Assembly: GCA_050248955.1 (NCBI GenBank)
Contig: JBFWRK010000006.1
Coordinates: 62,001 to 126,000 of the forward strand
Length of the DNA: 64,000 bases
DNA from: JBFWRK01 sp050248955
GTDB taxonomy: Bacteria; Actinomycetota; Acidimicrobiia; Acidimicrobiales; Ilumatobacteraceae
Direction: 5' to 3'
The notes below the pieces were generated by a model. It ran no database searches. It worked only from the letters and a program-made list of their open reading frames with translations, and was not told the origin of the DNA. The position numbers and the translations under genes were made by a program. Position 1 is the stretch's first letter. Every line of letters begins with the position of its first letter. Shown piece after piece: positions 40,350-48,433 of the stretch.

Positions 40350-40973
40350 ATGATCACACGAACAGCAACGCTGATCTCACTGGCCGGGGTGCTGGTCGCT
40401 GGCTCTGCGGCAGCACTGGTGAACACCCAGGTGTTGCAGGACAACGGCAGCACGGGGACGAACGTCGGTTCGATCCTGGCGTCACCGACCACCACACTGC
40501 CGGCCACGACGGCGACCGTCGTACCGATCACCGCCACGACCGTCGCCGGCGCCCCCGCGTCGACGATCACCGCGTTCGCGGTCGGTGATGCGGGCGTCGT
40601 CTCGACGGACAGCGCCGGTGGTGTGCTGACCCTGGCATCGGCCGTTCCCAATCCGGGCTGGTCCGTCTTCTCGAGCGGCACGAACGCCTTCGGCGGCGTC
40701 GAGGTCAGGTTCCGCTCGGCAACCGTCGAGGTCGTGTTCAACGCGGTGCTCACGGATGGCAACATCGTGACGTCAGTCGGGTCCTCGTCGCTCGACTCGC
40801 CGACGGGTACGTCGATCGACGACCACGGTGGCGACGACGACAGCAGCGACGACGATCACGAAGACGACAGCAGCGACGACACCAGGGACGACAGCCGCGA
40901 CGACAGCAGCGACGACAGCAGCGACGACAGCAGCGACGACAGTGGCGACGACCACGGTGGCGACGATGACTGA
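40350..40973 (+). CDS. Exported protein with Asp/Ser-rich repetitive C-terminal tail
   Basis: A 207-residue secreted or membrane-tethered protein. Residues 1-24 form a signal peptide (TATLISLAGVLVAGSAAALV), followed by a Thr-rich linker and a small beta-rich domain (about 72-145: ITAFAVGDAGVVSTDSAGG through RSATVEVVFNAVLTDGNIV). The last 50 residues are DDSSDD-type repeats with a few histidines, a likely metal-binding or disordered tail. There is no FMN-binding domain and no S/T-G-A-T/S flavinylation motif. It is first of the four overlapping genes leading to ApbE and the haem protein. The family is not recognised. Confidence 0.82.
   Translation: MITRTATLISLAGVLVAGSAAALVNTQVLQDNGSTGTNVGSILASPTTTLPATTATVVPITATTVAGAPASTITAFAVGDAGVVSTDSAGGVLTLASAVPNPGWSVFSSGTNAFGGVEVRFRSATVEVVFNAVLTDGNIVTSVGSSSLDSPTGTSIDDHGGDDDSSDDDHEDDSSDDTRDDSRDDSSDDSSDDSSDDSGDDHGGDDD
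40831..40968. repeat. 12-bp repeat tract encoding the Asp/Ser tail
   Basis: GACGACAGCAGC and variants repeat about ten times. In the coding frame they read DDSS. The tract ends at the ATG of the next gene. Confidence 0.7.
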
Positions 40974-41379
40974 TGCGGCGCCGGTCGCTGTCCGACGCGC
41001 CCGGTCCGGTCGGCCGCCGACGGCACAGGTCGCCAAGATCATCGCCGCCGGACTGAGTGCGACGGCCGTCCTCGGCCTGACGACCGCCTACGGCTTGAGC
41101 GCCCGCGCGGCGACGAACGAGCAGCCCCCGATCGTCCCGTCCGCAGCACCGGAGGCCACACCTGCTGCTGCGGCGCAGACCGCTGCGCCGCAGGAGGCTG
41201 TGCCGGCGGCTGCAGCTGCAGCCGCCGCTCCTGCACCAGACGCCCCCGCCGCCGCCACGCCGGCGCCGGTCGCTGCCGCACCGATCCCGATCCCGATCGC
41301 GGTGCCCGCTCCGCCGGTCGCTGCGCACCAGGCGCCGGCCGCGCACCAGGCTCCCGCGGCGGCGAGCTCGGGATCGTGA
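40966..41379 (+). CDS. Hypothetical membrane protein with Ala/Pro-rich extracytoplasmic tail
   Basis: A 137-residue protein. An N-terminal basic segment (VAVRRARSGRPPTAQVAK) precedes one hydrophobic segment (IIAAGLSATAVLGLTTAYGL) and then about 80 residues of Ala/Pro/Gln low complexity (APAPDAPAAATPAPVAA). It looks like a membrane-anchored spacer or stalk. The ATG overlaps the previous stop (ATGACTGA) and its own stop overlaps the ApbE start, so it belongs to the operon. The family is not recognised and no redox motif is visible. Confidence 0.72.
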   Translation: MTDAAPVAVRRARSGRPPTAQVAKIIAAGLSATAVLGLTTAYGLSARAATNEQPPIVPSAAPEATPAAAAQTAAPQEAVPAAAAAAAAPAPDAPAAATPAPVAAAPIPIPIAVPAPPVAAHQAPAAHQAPAAASSGS

Positions 41380-42296
41380 TGCTCGCGCCATCCACCGAGC
41401 GGGCCAGCTGGCGTGCCATGGGCTCGCGCGTCGAGGTCGTCGTCGCCGGTGGCGATCACCTCGCCGGCCTCGCCCGAGACCGCCTGACTCATCTCGAGCG
41501 GCGTTGGAGTCGGTTCCTCCCGGAGAGCGACATCAGCCGGCTCAACGTCGCCGGTGGCCAGCCGGTCGAGGTCGACGCGTCGACGGTCGTCCTCGTCGAG
41601 CACCTCGTGCACGCGGGCCGCGCGACCGATGGCCTGTTCGACCCGACGTTGCTCCCGACCCTCGTCGGCCTCGGGTATGCCACGAGCTGGGACGATCCGG
41701 ACCGGGTCACGTCGCTCTCGCCCGACGCGCGCTCGCGTTGCGACCTTGCCGGAGTGCTCGTGGATCCCGCTGCGCGCGTGGTCCAACTTGCGAGTGGCAC
41801 GACGCTCGATCCAGGTGGGCTCGGGAAGGGACTGGCTGCCGATCTGATCGTCGAGGAGCTCCTCGACGCTGGTGCCCGCGGCGCGCTGGTGAGCGTCGGC
41901 GGCGATCTGCGCGTCGGCGGCGAGGCTGTGGACGGGGGTAGCTGGCTCGTCTCGGTTGCGAATCCGAACAGCGAGGGCGGCGACGTGGCACGGGTGCGGC
42001 TGCTCGCCGGTGGCGTGGCCACATCGAGCACGTTGCGACGTGCCTGGACCACGAGTGGCTCGGCGTGCCACCACCTGCTCGATCCGTCGACGGACCGGCC
42101 GGCCACGACCGGCATCGCGTCGGCCACGGTCGTGGCTGGCACTGCGGCGTGGGCGGAGGCGTGGACCAAGGCGGTCATGGTCGGCGGCACACGACGCTCG
42201 TTCGCCGTGCTCGACGAGCGCGGCCTGGCTGCGATGGCCGTCATGCTCGACGGCCGGATGGTCGCGAACGACTCGTGGAAGCAGTTCGCGGCATGA
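41376..42296 (+). CDS. apbE: FAD:protein FMN transferase (ApbE)
   Basis: A 306-residue ApbE. RASWRAMGSRVEVVVAGG opens the family, WSRFLPESDISRLN and GRATDGLFDPTLLPTLVGLGY are FAD-binding, and LDPGGLGKGLAADLIVEELLDAGARGALVSVGGDLRVGG is the core. HHLLDPSTDRPATTGIASATVVAGTAAWAEAWTKAVMV contains the metal-binding D and the conserved Ala-Asp/Glu region. It transfers FMN from FAD to a Thr/Ser on a target protein outside the membrane. No FMN-binding-domain target is encoded next to it. GTG 41376 or ATG 41379 may start it. Coupled by ATGA to the haem protein. Confidence 0.94.
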   Translation: MMLAPSTERASWRAMGSRVEVVVAGGDHLAGLARDRLTHLERRWSRFLPESDISRLNVAGGQPVEVDASTVVLVEHLVHAGRATDGLFDPTLLPTLVGLGYATSWDDPDRVTSLSPDARSRCDLAGVLVDPAARVVQLASGTTLDPGGLGKGLAADLIVEELLDAGARGALVSVGGDLRVGGEAVDGGSWLVSVANPNSEGGDVARVRLLAGGVATSSTLRRAWTTSGSACHHLLDPSTDRPATTGIASATVVAGTAAWAEAWTKAVMVGGTRRSFAVLDERGLAAMAVMLDGRMVANDSWKQFAA

Positions 42297-42925
42297 ACCC
42301 GCAGATCTGGTGGTACCTCGCCCGGGCGACGGGCATCGTCGCGTGGGTCCTGCTCGTCGCGAGCGTCGTCTGGGGCGTCCTGCTCGCCACGCGGGTGCTG
42401 AAGCCCGTCGACCGGCCGGCGTGGCTGCTCGTCATGCATCGTTGGCTCTCCGCTCTCGCTGTCACCTGCACAGGGCTCCACCTGGCCGCGCTGGCCGCGG
42501 ACGGCTACGTCCACTTCGGCTGGATGGAGCTGTTCGTGCCAGGTGCCTCGCCGTGGCGGACCACGGCGGTGGCGATCGGCGTCGTCGCGTTCTGGCTCCT
42601 GATGATCGTCCACGTGTCGTCGTTGCTGATGCGCCGGCTCCCACGCGCGATCTGGAGGCGGGTCCACTACGTGAGCTACGCCACGGTGTGGTTGGTGTCG
42701 GTCCACGCCGGGATGGCCGGCACCGATGTGACCAACCGCGTGTACCAGTTCGTCGCGCTGCTGCTCACGATCGCGGCCGTCAGTGCCGCGCTGGTGCGGG
42801 TGCTGTCGCCCGGGCGCGCTGGAGGGGCGGCTTCCCGAGAAGGGCGGCCTCGCCGTCCAGCACCGGCCGAGCGCCAGGAGGCGACGGCTGACGGTGCGAC
42901 GGCCGACGGTGTGACGGTCAGCTGA
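42293..42925 (+). CDS. Ferric reductase-like transmembrane haem protein
   Basis: A 210-residue integral membrane protein of the ferric reductase-like transmembrane domain family. About five to six helices span 10-165. Histidines in VMHRWLSALAVTCTGLHLAAL, WLLMIVHVSSLL, RRVHYVSYATVWLVSVHAGMAG are spaced for two b-type haems. There is no FAD/NADPH-binding domain. It would carry electrons across the membrane, plausibly to a flavinylated partner made by the ApbE encoded just before it. The C-terminal 35 residues are hydrophilic and repetitive. Confidence 0.87.
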   Translation: MNPQIWWYLARATGIVAWVLLVASVVWGVLLATRVLKPVDRPAWLLVMHRWLSALAVTCTGLHLAALAADGYVHFGWMELFVPGASPWRTTAVAIGVVAFWLLMIVHVSSLLMRRLPRAIWRRVHYVSYATVWLVSVHAGMAGTDVTNRVYQFVALLLTIAAVSAALVRVLSPGRAGGAASREGRPRRPAPAERQEATADGATADGVTVS

Positions 42926-42960
42926 GGTTCACGCTCGCGAGCTCGTCGCAGGTCGCCGCC

Positions 42961-42966
42961 TACCAT
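42961..42966 (+). promoter_or_regulatory. -10 box of a leaderless promoter for the AfsR-like regulator
   Basis: TACCAT ends seven bases before GTG 42974. No Shine-Dalgarno is present. Confidence 0.5.
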
Positions 42967-42973
42967 CGGTCAG

Positions 42974-45868
42974 GTGCCGGAGCGACACGATCTCGACCGC
43001 GTGCCGCGCTACCGGGTGCTCGGGCCGCTCCGGGTCATGGACAGCCGTGGCAACGACGTCACTCCCCGAGGTGCGTTGCAGCGGCGGCTCCTTGCGGGGC
43101 TGCTCGTGTCCGCTGGTCGCGTGGTGCCGGCGGACCGGCTCGCGGACCTGCTCTGGCCCGACAGCCTGCCCGACGACCACACGGCCGCGCTGCAGACGCA
43201 CGTCTTTCGCCTGCGGCGAGCGCTACCGGCAGGCACGATCGTGCAGCAGCCGCCCGGTTACCGGATGGATGTCGGACCGGGTGAGCTCGACTCGGCCCTC
43301 TTCGAGCGTCTCGTGACGGCAGCTGCTACAGAGCGTGCCAGCGATCCCGAAACGGCGTTGCGCCTGCTCGACGAGGCGCTGCACCTCTGGCGGGGTGAGC
43401 CGTACGACGATCTCGCCGGATCGGACGACGGCACGATCGAAGCCGCCCGCCTCAGCGAGCTGCGGTTGCGGGCAGAGGAGGAGCGCTTCGCTGCGCTCTC
43501 GGATCTCGAGCGCGAAGCCGGCTCGTTGGCCGATCTGGACGCGTTCGTCGCGCGGCACCCGCTGCGGGAACGGCCGCGGCTGCTGTTCCTGGACGCCCTC
43601 GACCGATCGGGGCGTCGAGTCGACGCGCTGCGGGTGTACGACGACTACCGGCGCGTGCTCGCCGAGGAGCTGGGCGTCGAACCATCGGCGGCGATGCGCG
43701 AGCGGCACGACGCCCTGGTGGCCGGCGGGATCGGACCGAGATCGGCGGCGGAGGTCGCCTCGTCCACCGTCGGGCTGGTGCCGCGGCCCGTGTCGAGCCT
43801 CGTCGGGCGCGAGGACCTCGTCGAGCAGGTCGACCACCTGCTCGGCTCACACCGGATCGTCACGCTCATCGGCCCCGGTGGCGTCGGCAAGACGCGCCTC
43901 GCAGCGGAGGTCAGCCTTCGGCGCGACGAGGCTGCCGCCGTGTGGTTCTGCGAGCTCGCCAGCAGCGAGAGTGCCGGCGTCGCAGCGGTCGTCGCGGCGA
44001 CGCTCGGTCTGGAGGAGCGCAGTGACGGCGATCTGCCCGACCGCATCGCCGCGTTCCTGCGTCACCAGGACGCGCTGCTCGTGTTCGACAACTGCGAGCA
44101 CGTGCTCGACGGCGTTGCCGCGCTGACGGAGCGGGTCCTCGCCCGCACCACCTCGGTCCGCGTGCTGGCGACGAGCCGGGAGCGGCTCGCAGTCGATGGT
44201 GAGCAGCTCTGCCCCGTGAGGCCGCTCGACGTCGCGCCGGCGGTGCGCTTGTTCGTCGAGCGGGCCCGATCCGTGCGGCCGGACTTCCGGCTCGACGAGT
44301 CGAGCGAACCGATCGTCGACGAGATCTGCCGACGCCTCGACGGGCTGCCGTTGGCGATCGAGCTCGCGGCAGCGCGGCTGCAGGTGCTCGACGTGGCCGA
44401 TGTGCGCGACGGCCTCGATCGGCGCTTCTCGCTGCTCGTCGGCGGACGCCGGACGACACCCCGCCATCAGTCGCTCGCCGCCGCGCTGTCGTGGTCGTAC
44501 GCCTTGCTCGACGAGGACGATCGTCGCCTGCTCGAGCAGGTCTCGATCTTCGCCGGTGCATTCACGATCGAAGCAGCGGCCGCAGTCAGCGACCGCCCGA
44601 GCGGGGACGTCGGAGCCCGTCTCGTCGGGTTGGCGGAGCGCTCGCTGGTGCAGCGGGTGCCCGGCCGGTTCGCGCTGCTCGAGACGGTACGCGAGTTCGC
44701 GGCCGAACGGCTCGACGAACGGGGCAGCCGTGACTCGGCGAGGCAGCGCCACGCTGGGCACGTGCTCGACGTCGCCGAGGCCGCTCAGCGCGAGCTCGGC
44801 ACCGACCAGCAGGGGACCGTGCTGGCCGGACTGGACCAGTGGCTCGCGGACCTGCGCCTGGCGTTCCGGCATTTCGTCGAGACGGAGGCCGCCGACAGCG
44901 CCCTTCGCCTCGTGGTCGCGGTGCGGGCGTACGGGCTGACCGCCATGCGGCCGGAGGTGCTCGGGTGGGGCGAGGCCGCCGCTGCACTCGGTCGGGCGAG
45001 CAGCCATCCGCTCGTCGCCGACGCGCTCGCGGTCGCGGCGCTCGGAGCATGGAAGCGCGGCGACCTCGTCGAGGCGCGACGGCTCGTGGACGAGGCCTAC
45101 GCCGCGTTGCCGCCCGGAGCCAGCGCGTCGGGCGTGGTGCTCGACATGGATGCCCTGTGCGAGCTGGGGGAAGGACGGCTCGAGCACGCAGCGGCGACCT
45201 GTAAGCGGGCGCTCCTCACCGCTGACGCCGAAACCGATGTCCTGCGGTGGAGCGAGACGGTAGCGACGGAGCTGTTCGCCCGGGCGTACCTGCACGAGGC
45301 GACGGTTGCCGCCGATGCGGCGCGGCTGCTCGCCGAGCTCTCGCCGGACCACGGGCTCGTGCCGGCGGCGTGGTGCTGGTACGCGGCCGGCGAGGCGGTG
45401 CTCGACGACGACCCGGACCTCGCGAAGCAGCGCCTCCGACACGCGATCGGCCTCGCGCTCCGGGCCGGCAACAACTTCGTCGCTGGCATCTCCGGTGCGT
45501 CGGCGGCCTCGCTGGAGGTCCGTCACGGCGACGCCCGGCGTGCCGTGCAGGAGTACCAGTGGCTGCTCCCGCTGTGGAGCCGTGCCGGCGTGCGCGTCAC
45601 CCAGTGGACGATGCTGCGTTCGGTCGCGGAGCTGCTCGCGCGCCTCGGCGCCGACCGCGCCGCGGCCGTCGTGCTCGGCGCCGTCACGGCACCCACTGCA
45701 GGCAACGAGGTGGTCGGCGACGATGCCGACCGGCTGGCCGCGCTCGCCACGGAGCTCCGGCAGCGGCTCGGCCACGACGGCTACGAGGTGGCGGTGGCGG
45801 AGGGCCGGGGCCTCGACGACGATGACGCCGCCGCCGTGGCCCTGGCCGTGTTCGACACGATCGACTGA
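42974..45868 (+). CDS. AfsR/SARP-like STAND transcriptional regulator
   Basis: A 964-residue regulator. An OmpR-type winged helix (12-95: RVLGPLRVMDSRGNDVTPRGALQRRLLAGLLV) and a BTAD domain (100-245: LFLDALDRSGRRVDALRVYDDYRRVLAEELGVEPS) make the SARP head. An NB-ARC-type ATPase follows from about 275, with P-loop LIGPGGVGKTRLA near 300, VFDNCEHVLDG and LATSRERL. The C-terminal 350 residues are TPR-like helices. Such proteins switch on pathway genes when ATP and a signal relieve autoinhibition. There is no biosynthetic cluster beside it, so its targets are unknown. It is convergent with the acyl-CoA dehydrogenase. Confidence 0.92.
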   Translation: MPERHDLDRVPRYRVLGPLRVMDSRGNDVTPRGALQRRLLAGLLVSAGRVVPADRLADLLWPDSLPDDHTAALQTHVFRLRRALPAGTIVQQPPGYRMDVGPGELDSALFERLVTAAATERASDPETALRLLDEALHLWRGEPYDDLAGSDDGTIEAARLSELRLRAEEERFAALSDLEREAGSLADLDAFVARHPLRERPRLLFLDALDRSGRRVDALRVYDDYRRVLAEELGVEPSAAMRERHDALVAGGIGPRSAAEVASSTVGLVPRPVSSLVGREDLVEQVDHLLGSHRIVTLIGPGGVGKTRLAAEVSLRRDEAAAVWFCELASSESAGVAAVVAATLGLEERSDGDLPDRIAAFLRHQDALLVFDNCEHVLDGVAALTERVLARTTSVRVLATSRERLAVDGEQLCPVRPLDVAPAVRLFVERARSVRPDFRLDESSEPIVDEICRRLDGLPLAIELAAARLQVLDVADVRDGLDRRFSLLVGGRRTTPRHQSLAAALSWSYALLDEDDRRLLEQVSIFAGAFTIEAAAAVSDRPSGDVGARLVGLAERSLVQRVPGRFALLETVREFAAERLDERGSRDSARQRHAGHVLDVAEAAQRELGTDQQGTVLAGLDQWLADLRLAFRHFVETEAADSALRLVVAVRAYGLTAMRPEVLGWGEAAAALGRASSHPLVADALAVAALGAWKRGDLVEARRLVDEAYAALPPGASASGVVLDMDALCELGEGRLEHAAATCKRALLTADAETDVLRWSETVATELFARAYLHEATVAADAARLLAELSPDHGLVPAAWCWYAAGEAVLDDDPDLAKQRLRHAIGLALRAGNNFVAGISGASAASLEVRHGDARRAVQEYQWLLPLWSRAGVRVTQWTMLRSVAELLARLGADRAAAVVLGAVTAPTAGNEVVGDDADRLAALATELRQRLGHDGYEVAVAEGRGLDDDDAAAVALAVFDTID

Positions 45869-45873
45869 TCAGC

Positions 45874-47061
45874 TCACCAACGAGGTTGCTCGTCGGCGAT
45901 GCCGAGTGCGATCTTGCCGACCATCTCGTGGGTGAGCGCGTCGTTCGCGGGATGGAACCCGCCGCAGCGGACGTCGCGGTACAGGCGCTCCAGCTCGTGA
46001 CGACGGGACATCGCCCCGCCGCCGACGACGTCGAGCGCGAGGTCGACGACTCGCTTCGCGGCGGTGACCGCTCGCCACTTGGCCGACACGATCTGTGCGC
46101 CCCAGCGCTCGCCGTGGTCCGCCCCCGCCGACCAGTCGGCGATCAGGCGGTCCACCGTGGCGCGGGCCGCGTCCAGTTCGAGGTACATCTCCGCGACCTG
46201 GTGCTGGACCATCGGGTTGTACGCGTACGTGCCGCGGGGGATCGCGATCGACGTCTTGCGTCGCGCCGCGTCGATCGCCAGTTCCAGTGCCCGCTCGGCG
46301 ATGCCCACGTAGACGTTGGCGATCAACGGGAGTGCCCAGATGTTCATCGCGATCAGGAACAGGTCCGCCTCGCTCCCCGCCGGCACGATGGCGCCGATCC
46401 GCTCGTCCGGGACGAACACGCCGTCGAGCAACGTGTCGTGGCTCTGCGAGGGCCGCATGCCGAGCGCATCCCACGTCTCGACGACCGAGAGGCCCTCCGA
46501 GTCCCTCGACACGAAGCCGTGCACGACTCGCGGCTGCGTCGGGTCGGACAGGTCCATGCCGTGCACGCCGAGGTACGACCAGGCTGGACCGTTCGAGCCG
46601 AACATCTTGTGCCCGGTGAAGCGGTAGCCACCGTCGACTCGTTCGGCCGACGTGGTGGAGAGCACGACGGGCGCGTCGTTGCCGGCCTCGGCGTGTCCGG
46701 CTGCGAACACCGTGCCCGCGGCTGCCTCGTGCAGGATCCACGAGCACGAGTCGTCGCCCGCCCGCTCGAGCTCCACGGCGATGCCGACCCAGTAGTGGTG
46801 CATGGTCATGCCGAGGGCCGTGGCGGGGGCGTGGCGGGCGATGCGGCGCTGGCTCGCGGCGAGTGTCTGCAGATCGAGCCCCCATCCACCGTGCCGCTCG
46901 GGAACGGCAGCACCGAGGTAGCCGATCTCGCGCAGCTCGGCCAGATCGTCGTGGAAGTACTCGTTCTCGCCGTCTGCGCGCGCGGCTCGCGTGCGGAAGC
47001 GCTCGAGCATCTCGTCGGTCAGCTCCTGGGCGGCGCTGCGTCGTTCGGTGATGGTCATCAT
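45874..47061 (-). CDS. Acyl-CoA dehydrogenase family protein
   Basis: A 395-residue flavoprotein. Its N-terminal helical domain has FHDDLAELREIGYLGAAVPERHGGWGLDLQTLA, the middle domain has DGGYRFTGHKMFGSNGPAWSYLG, and the C-terminal domain closes with DVVGGGAMSRRHELERLYRDVRCGGFHPANDALTHEM. The catalytic base is not at the classical DSLARKYGG position, so dehydrogenase versus monooxygenase (DszC-like) activity is open. AAGGAG precedes tandem ATGs at 47061 and 47058. It lies downstream of efeB but is separated from it by a hairpin. Confidence 0.9.
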   Translation of the reverse strand: MMTITERRSAAQELTDEMLERFRTRAARADGENEYFHDDLAELREIGYLGAAVPERHGGWGLDLQTLAASQRRIARHAPATALGMTMHHYWVGIAVELERAGDDSCSWILHEAAAGTVFAAGHAEAGNDAPVVLSTTSAERVDGGYRFTGHKMFGSNGPAWSYLGVHGMDLSDPTQPRVVHGFVSRDSEGLSVVETWDALGMRPSQSHDTLLDGVFVPDERIGAIVPAGSEADLFLIAMNIWALPLIANVYVGIAERALELAIDAARRKTSIAIPRGTYAYNPMVQHQVAEMYLELDAARATVDRLIADWSAGADHGERWGAQIVSAKWRAVTAAKRVVDLALDVVGGGAMSRRHELERLYRDVRCGGFHPANDALTHEMVGKIALGIADEQPRW

Positions 47062-47118
47062 GGGCTCCTTCGTATCGTTGTACGAAGGGTGATGATCTGC
47101 ATGGCGCCTCGCGTGGCG

Positions 47119-47150
47119 CTGACGCGCGCTCGCGTGAGCGCTCGCGTCAG
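47119..47150 (-). terminator. Hairpin terminator at the end of the efeUOB operon
   Basis: CTGACGCGCGCTC pairs with GAGCG-CT-CGCGTCAG around GCGT, leaving one 2-base bulge. It overlaps the efeB stop codon. Confidence 0.6.
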
Positions 47151-48433
47151 TCGAAGAGCGCCTGTCCGACGTAGCGGTCGGGACCCGGCACGCCGGGCGG
47201 CACGGCGAAGATCGCCGACCCGGTGTGCAGCAGGTACTCCGACAGCGCGTCGTCGCGGGCGAGCTTCGTCTGCATCGGCACGTACTGCTCGGCGGGATCG
47301 CGCACGAAGGCGAGGAAGAACAACCCGGCGTCGAGCCGGCCGAGACCGTCGGTGCCGTCGGTGAAGTTGTACCCGCGGCGCAGCATCGCGGCGCCGTTGT
47401 TGTCCGACGGATGGGCGAGACGAACGTGCGAGTCCAGGGCCACGAGCGGCTTGTCGTCCCGCCCGGTGATGTCGAAGTCCACCTCCGTGAACTCCGTGCC
47501 ACCCGACAGCGGAGCACCGGAGCCCTTCTGCCGGCCGATCAACGCTTCCTGTTCCGCGAGCGACGTGCGGTCCCAGGTCTCGATGTGCATGCTGATCCGT
47601 CGCGCGACCAGGTAGGAGCCGCCGGTCATCCAGGGCGTCCCGTCGTCGGCCCGCGCCCACACGTGACGTTCGAGCGCTGCCGTGTCCTCGGCCTTGAGGT
47701 TCGCCGTGCCGTCCTTGAAGCCGAAGAGGTTGCGCGGCGTCGCCTGCGCGGTCGAGGTCGATGATGTCCGACCGAAGCCGAGCTGCGACCACCGAACCGC
47801 CGCCACCCCGAACGCCATCCGTGCGAGGTTGCGGATCGCGTGCACTGCGACCTGTGGATCGTTCGCGCACGCCTGGACGCACAGGTCACCGCCCGTGCGC
47901 GACAGCACGAGCGCGTCGGCGGGGAAGTGCGGGAGGTCGATGAGGTTCACCGGGCGCCGCGACGACAGCCCGAAGCGGTCGCCCAGCTCCGGATGATCGA
48001 AGAGCGAGGGCCCGAATCCGAACGTGAGCGTCAGGCCGGATGCCGCGAGACCGAGTGCCTCGCCCGTGTCGTCGGGAGGTGAGAGGTACGGACCGTCGAC
48101 CGCACCGTGCTCGCCCGCTGGCTCGCCCTGCGTCATTTTCGCGGCCGCGTCGGTCCAGGTTCGAAGGAGCTCGATCAGCGCCTCGCGACTCGTGGTGGTC
48201 ACGTCGAACGAGGCGAAGTGCAGCCGATCCTGGGCGGGGGTGACGATGCCCGCCTGGTGCTCGCCGAAGAACGGATACGCCTCCGATCCGCTGCCGGTCG
48301 GCTCATCGTGCTGGACGGCGCGCGCGACCGCGAACGCGCCGGTGCCGGCAAGACCGGCGCCGACCGCACCCGCGCCGGCGATCCCGAGCAGCCGGCGACG
48401 CGAGACGCCCTGGCGCGGCTGCTCGGTGTCCAT
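47147..48433 (-). CDS. efeB: Tat-exported Dyp-type peroxidase of the iron uptake system EfeB
   Basis: A 428-residue haem peroxidase. The twin-arginine signal SRRRLLGIAGAGAVGAGLAG starts at residue 11. The Dyp signature GFKDGTANL carries the distal Asp, and the proximal histidine lies in HVRLAHPSDNNG. The length and domain pair (two ferredoxin-like halves) are normal. EfeB oxidises ferrous iron or removes iron from haem outside the membrane and hands it to EfeO/EfeU. It is the third gene of efeUOB; its ATG overlaps the efeO stop by one base. Confidence 0.96.
   Translation of the reverse strand: MDTEQPRQGVSRRRLLGIAGAGAVGAGLAGTGAFAVARAVQHDEPTGSGSEAYPFFGEHQAGIVTPAQDRLHFASFDVTTTSREALIELLRTWTDAAAKMTQGEPAGEHGAVDGPYLSPPDDTGEALGLAASGLTLTFGFGPSLFDHPELGDRFGLSSRRPVNLIDLPHFPADALVLSRTGGDLCVQACANDPQVAVHAIRNLARMAFGVAAVRWSQLGFGRTSSTSTAQATPRNLFGFKDGTANLKAEDTAALERHVWARADDGTPWMTGGSYLVARRISMHIETWDRTSLAEQEALIGRQKGSGAPLSGGTEFTEVDFDITGRDDKPLVALDSHVRLAHPSDNNGAAMLRRGYNFTDGTDGLGRLDAGLFFLAFVRDPAEQYVPMQTKLARDDALSEYLLHTGSAIFAVPPGVPGPDRYVGQALFD

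Noticed and set aside
40828..40965. Upstream ATTAATT-rich in-frame extension of the membrane protein at 40966
   Set aside because: It is the shifted-frame reading of the GACGACAGC repeat of the preceding gene. The ATG at 40966 starts at a stop-start overlap and precedes a clear basic/TM pattern.
46095..46619. Long plus-strand Arg/Pro-rich open frames opposite the acyl-CoA dehydrogenase, and similar frames elsewhere
   Set aside because: They are high-GC shadow frames with improbable composition and no motifs.
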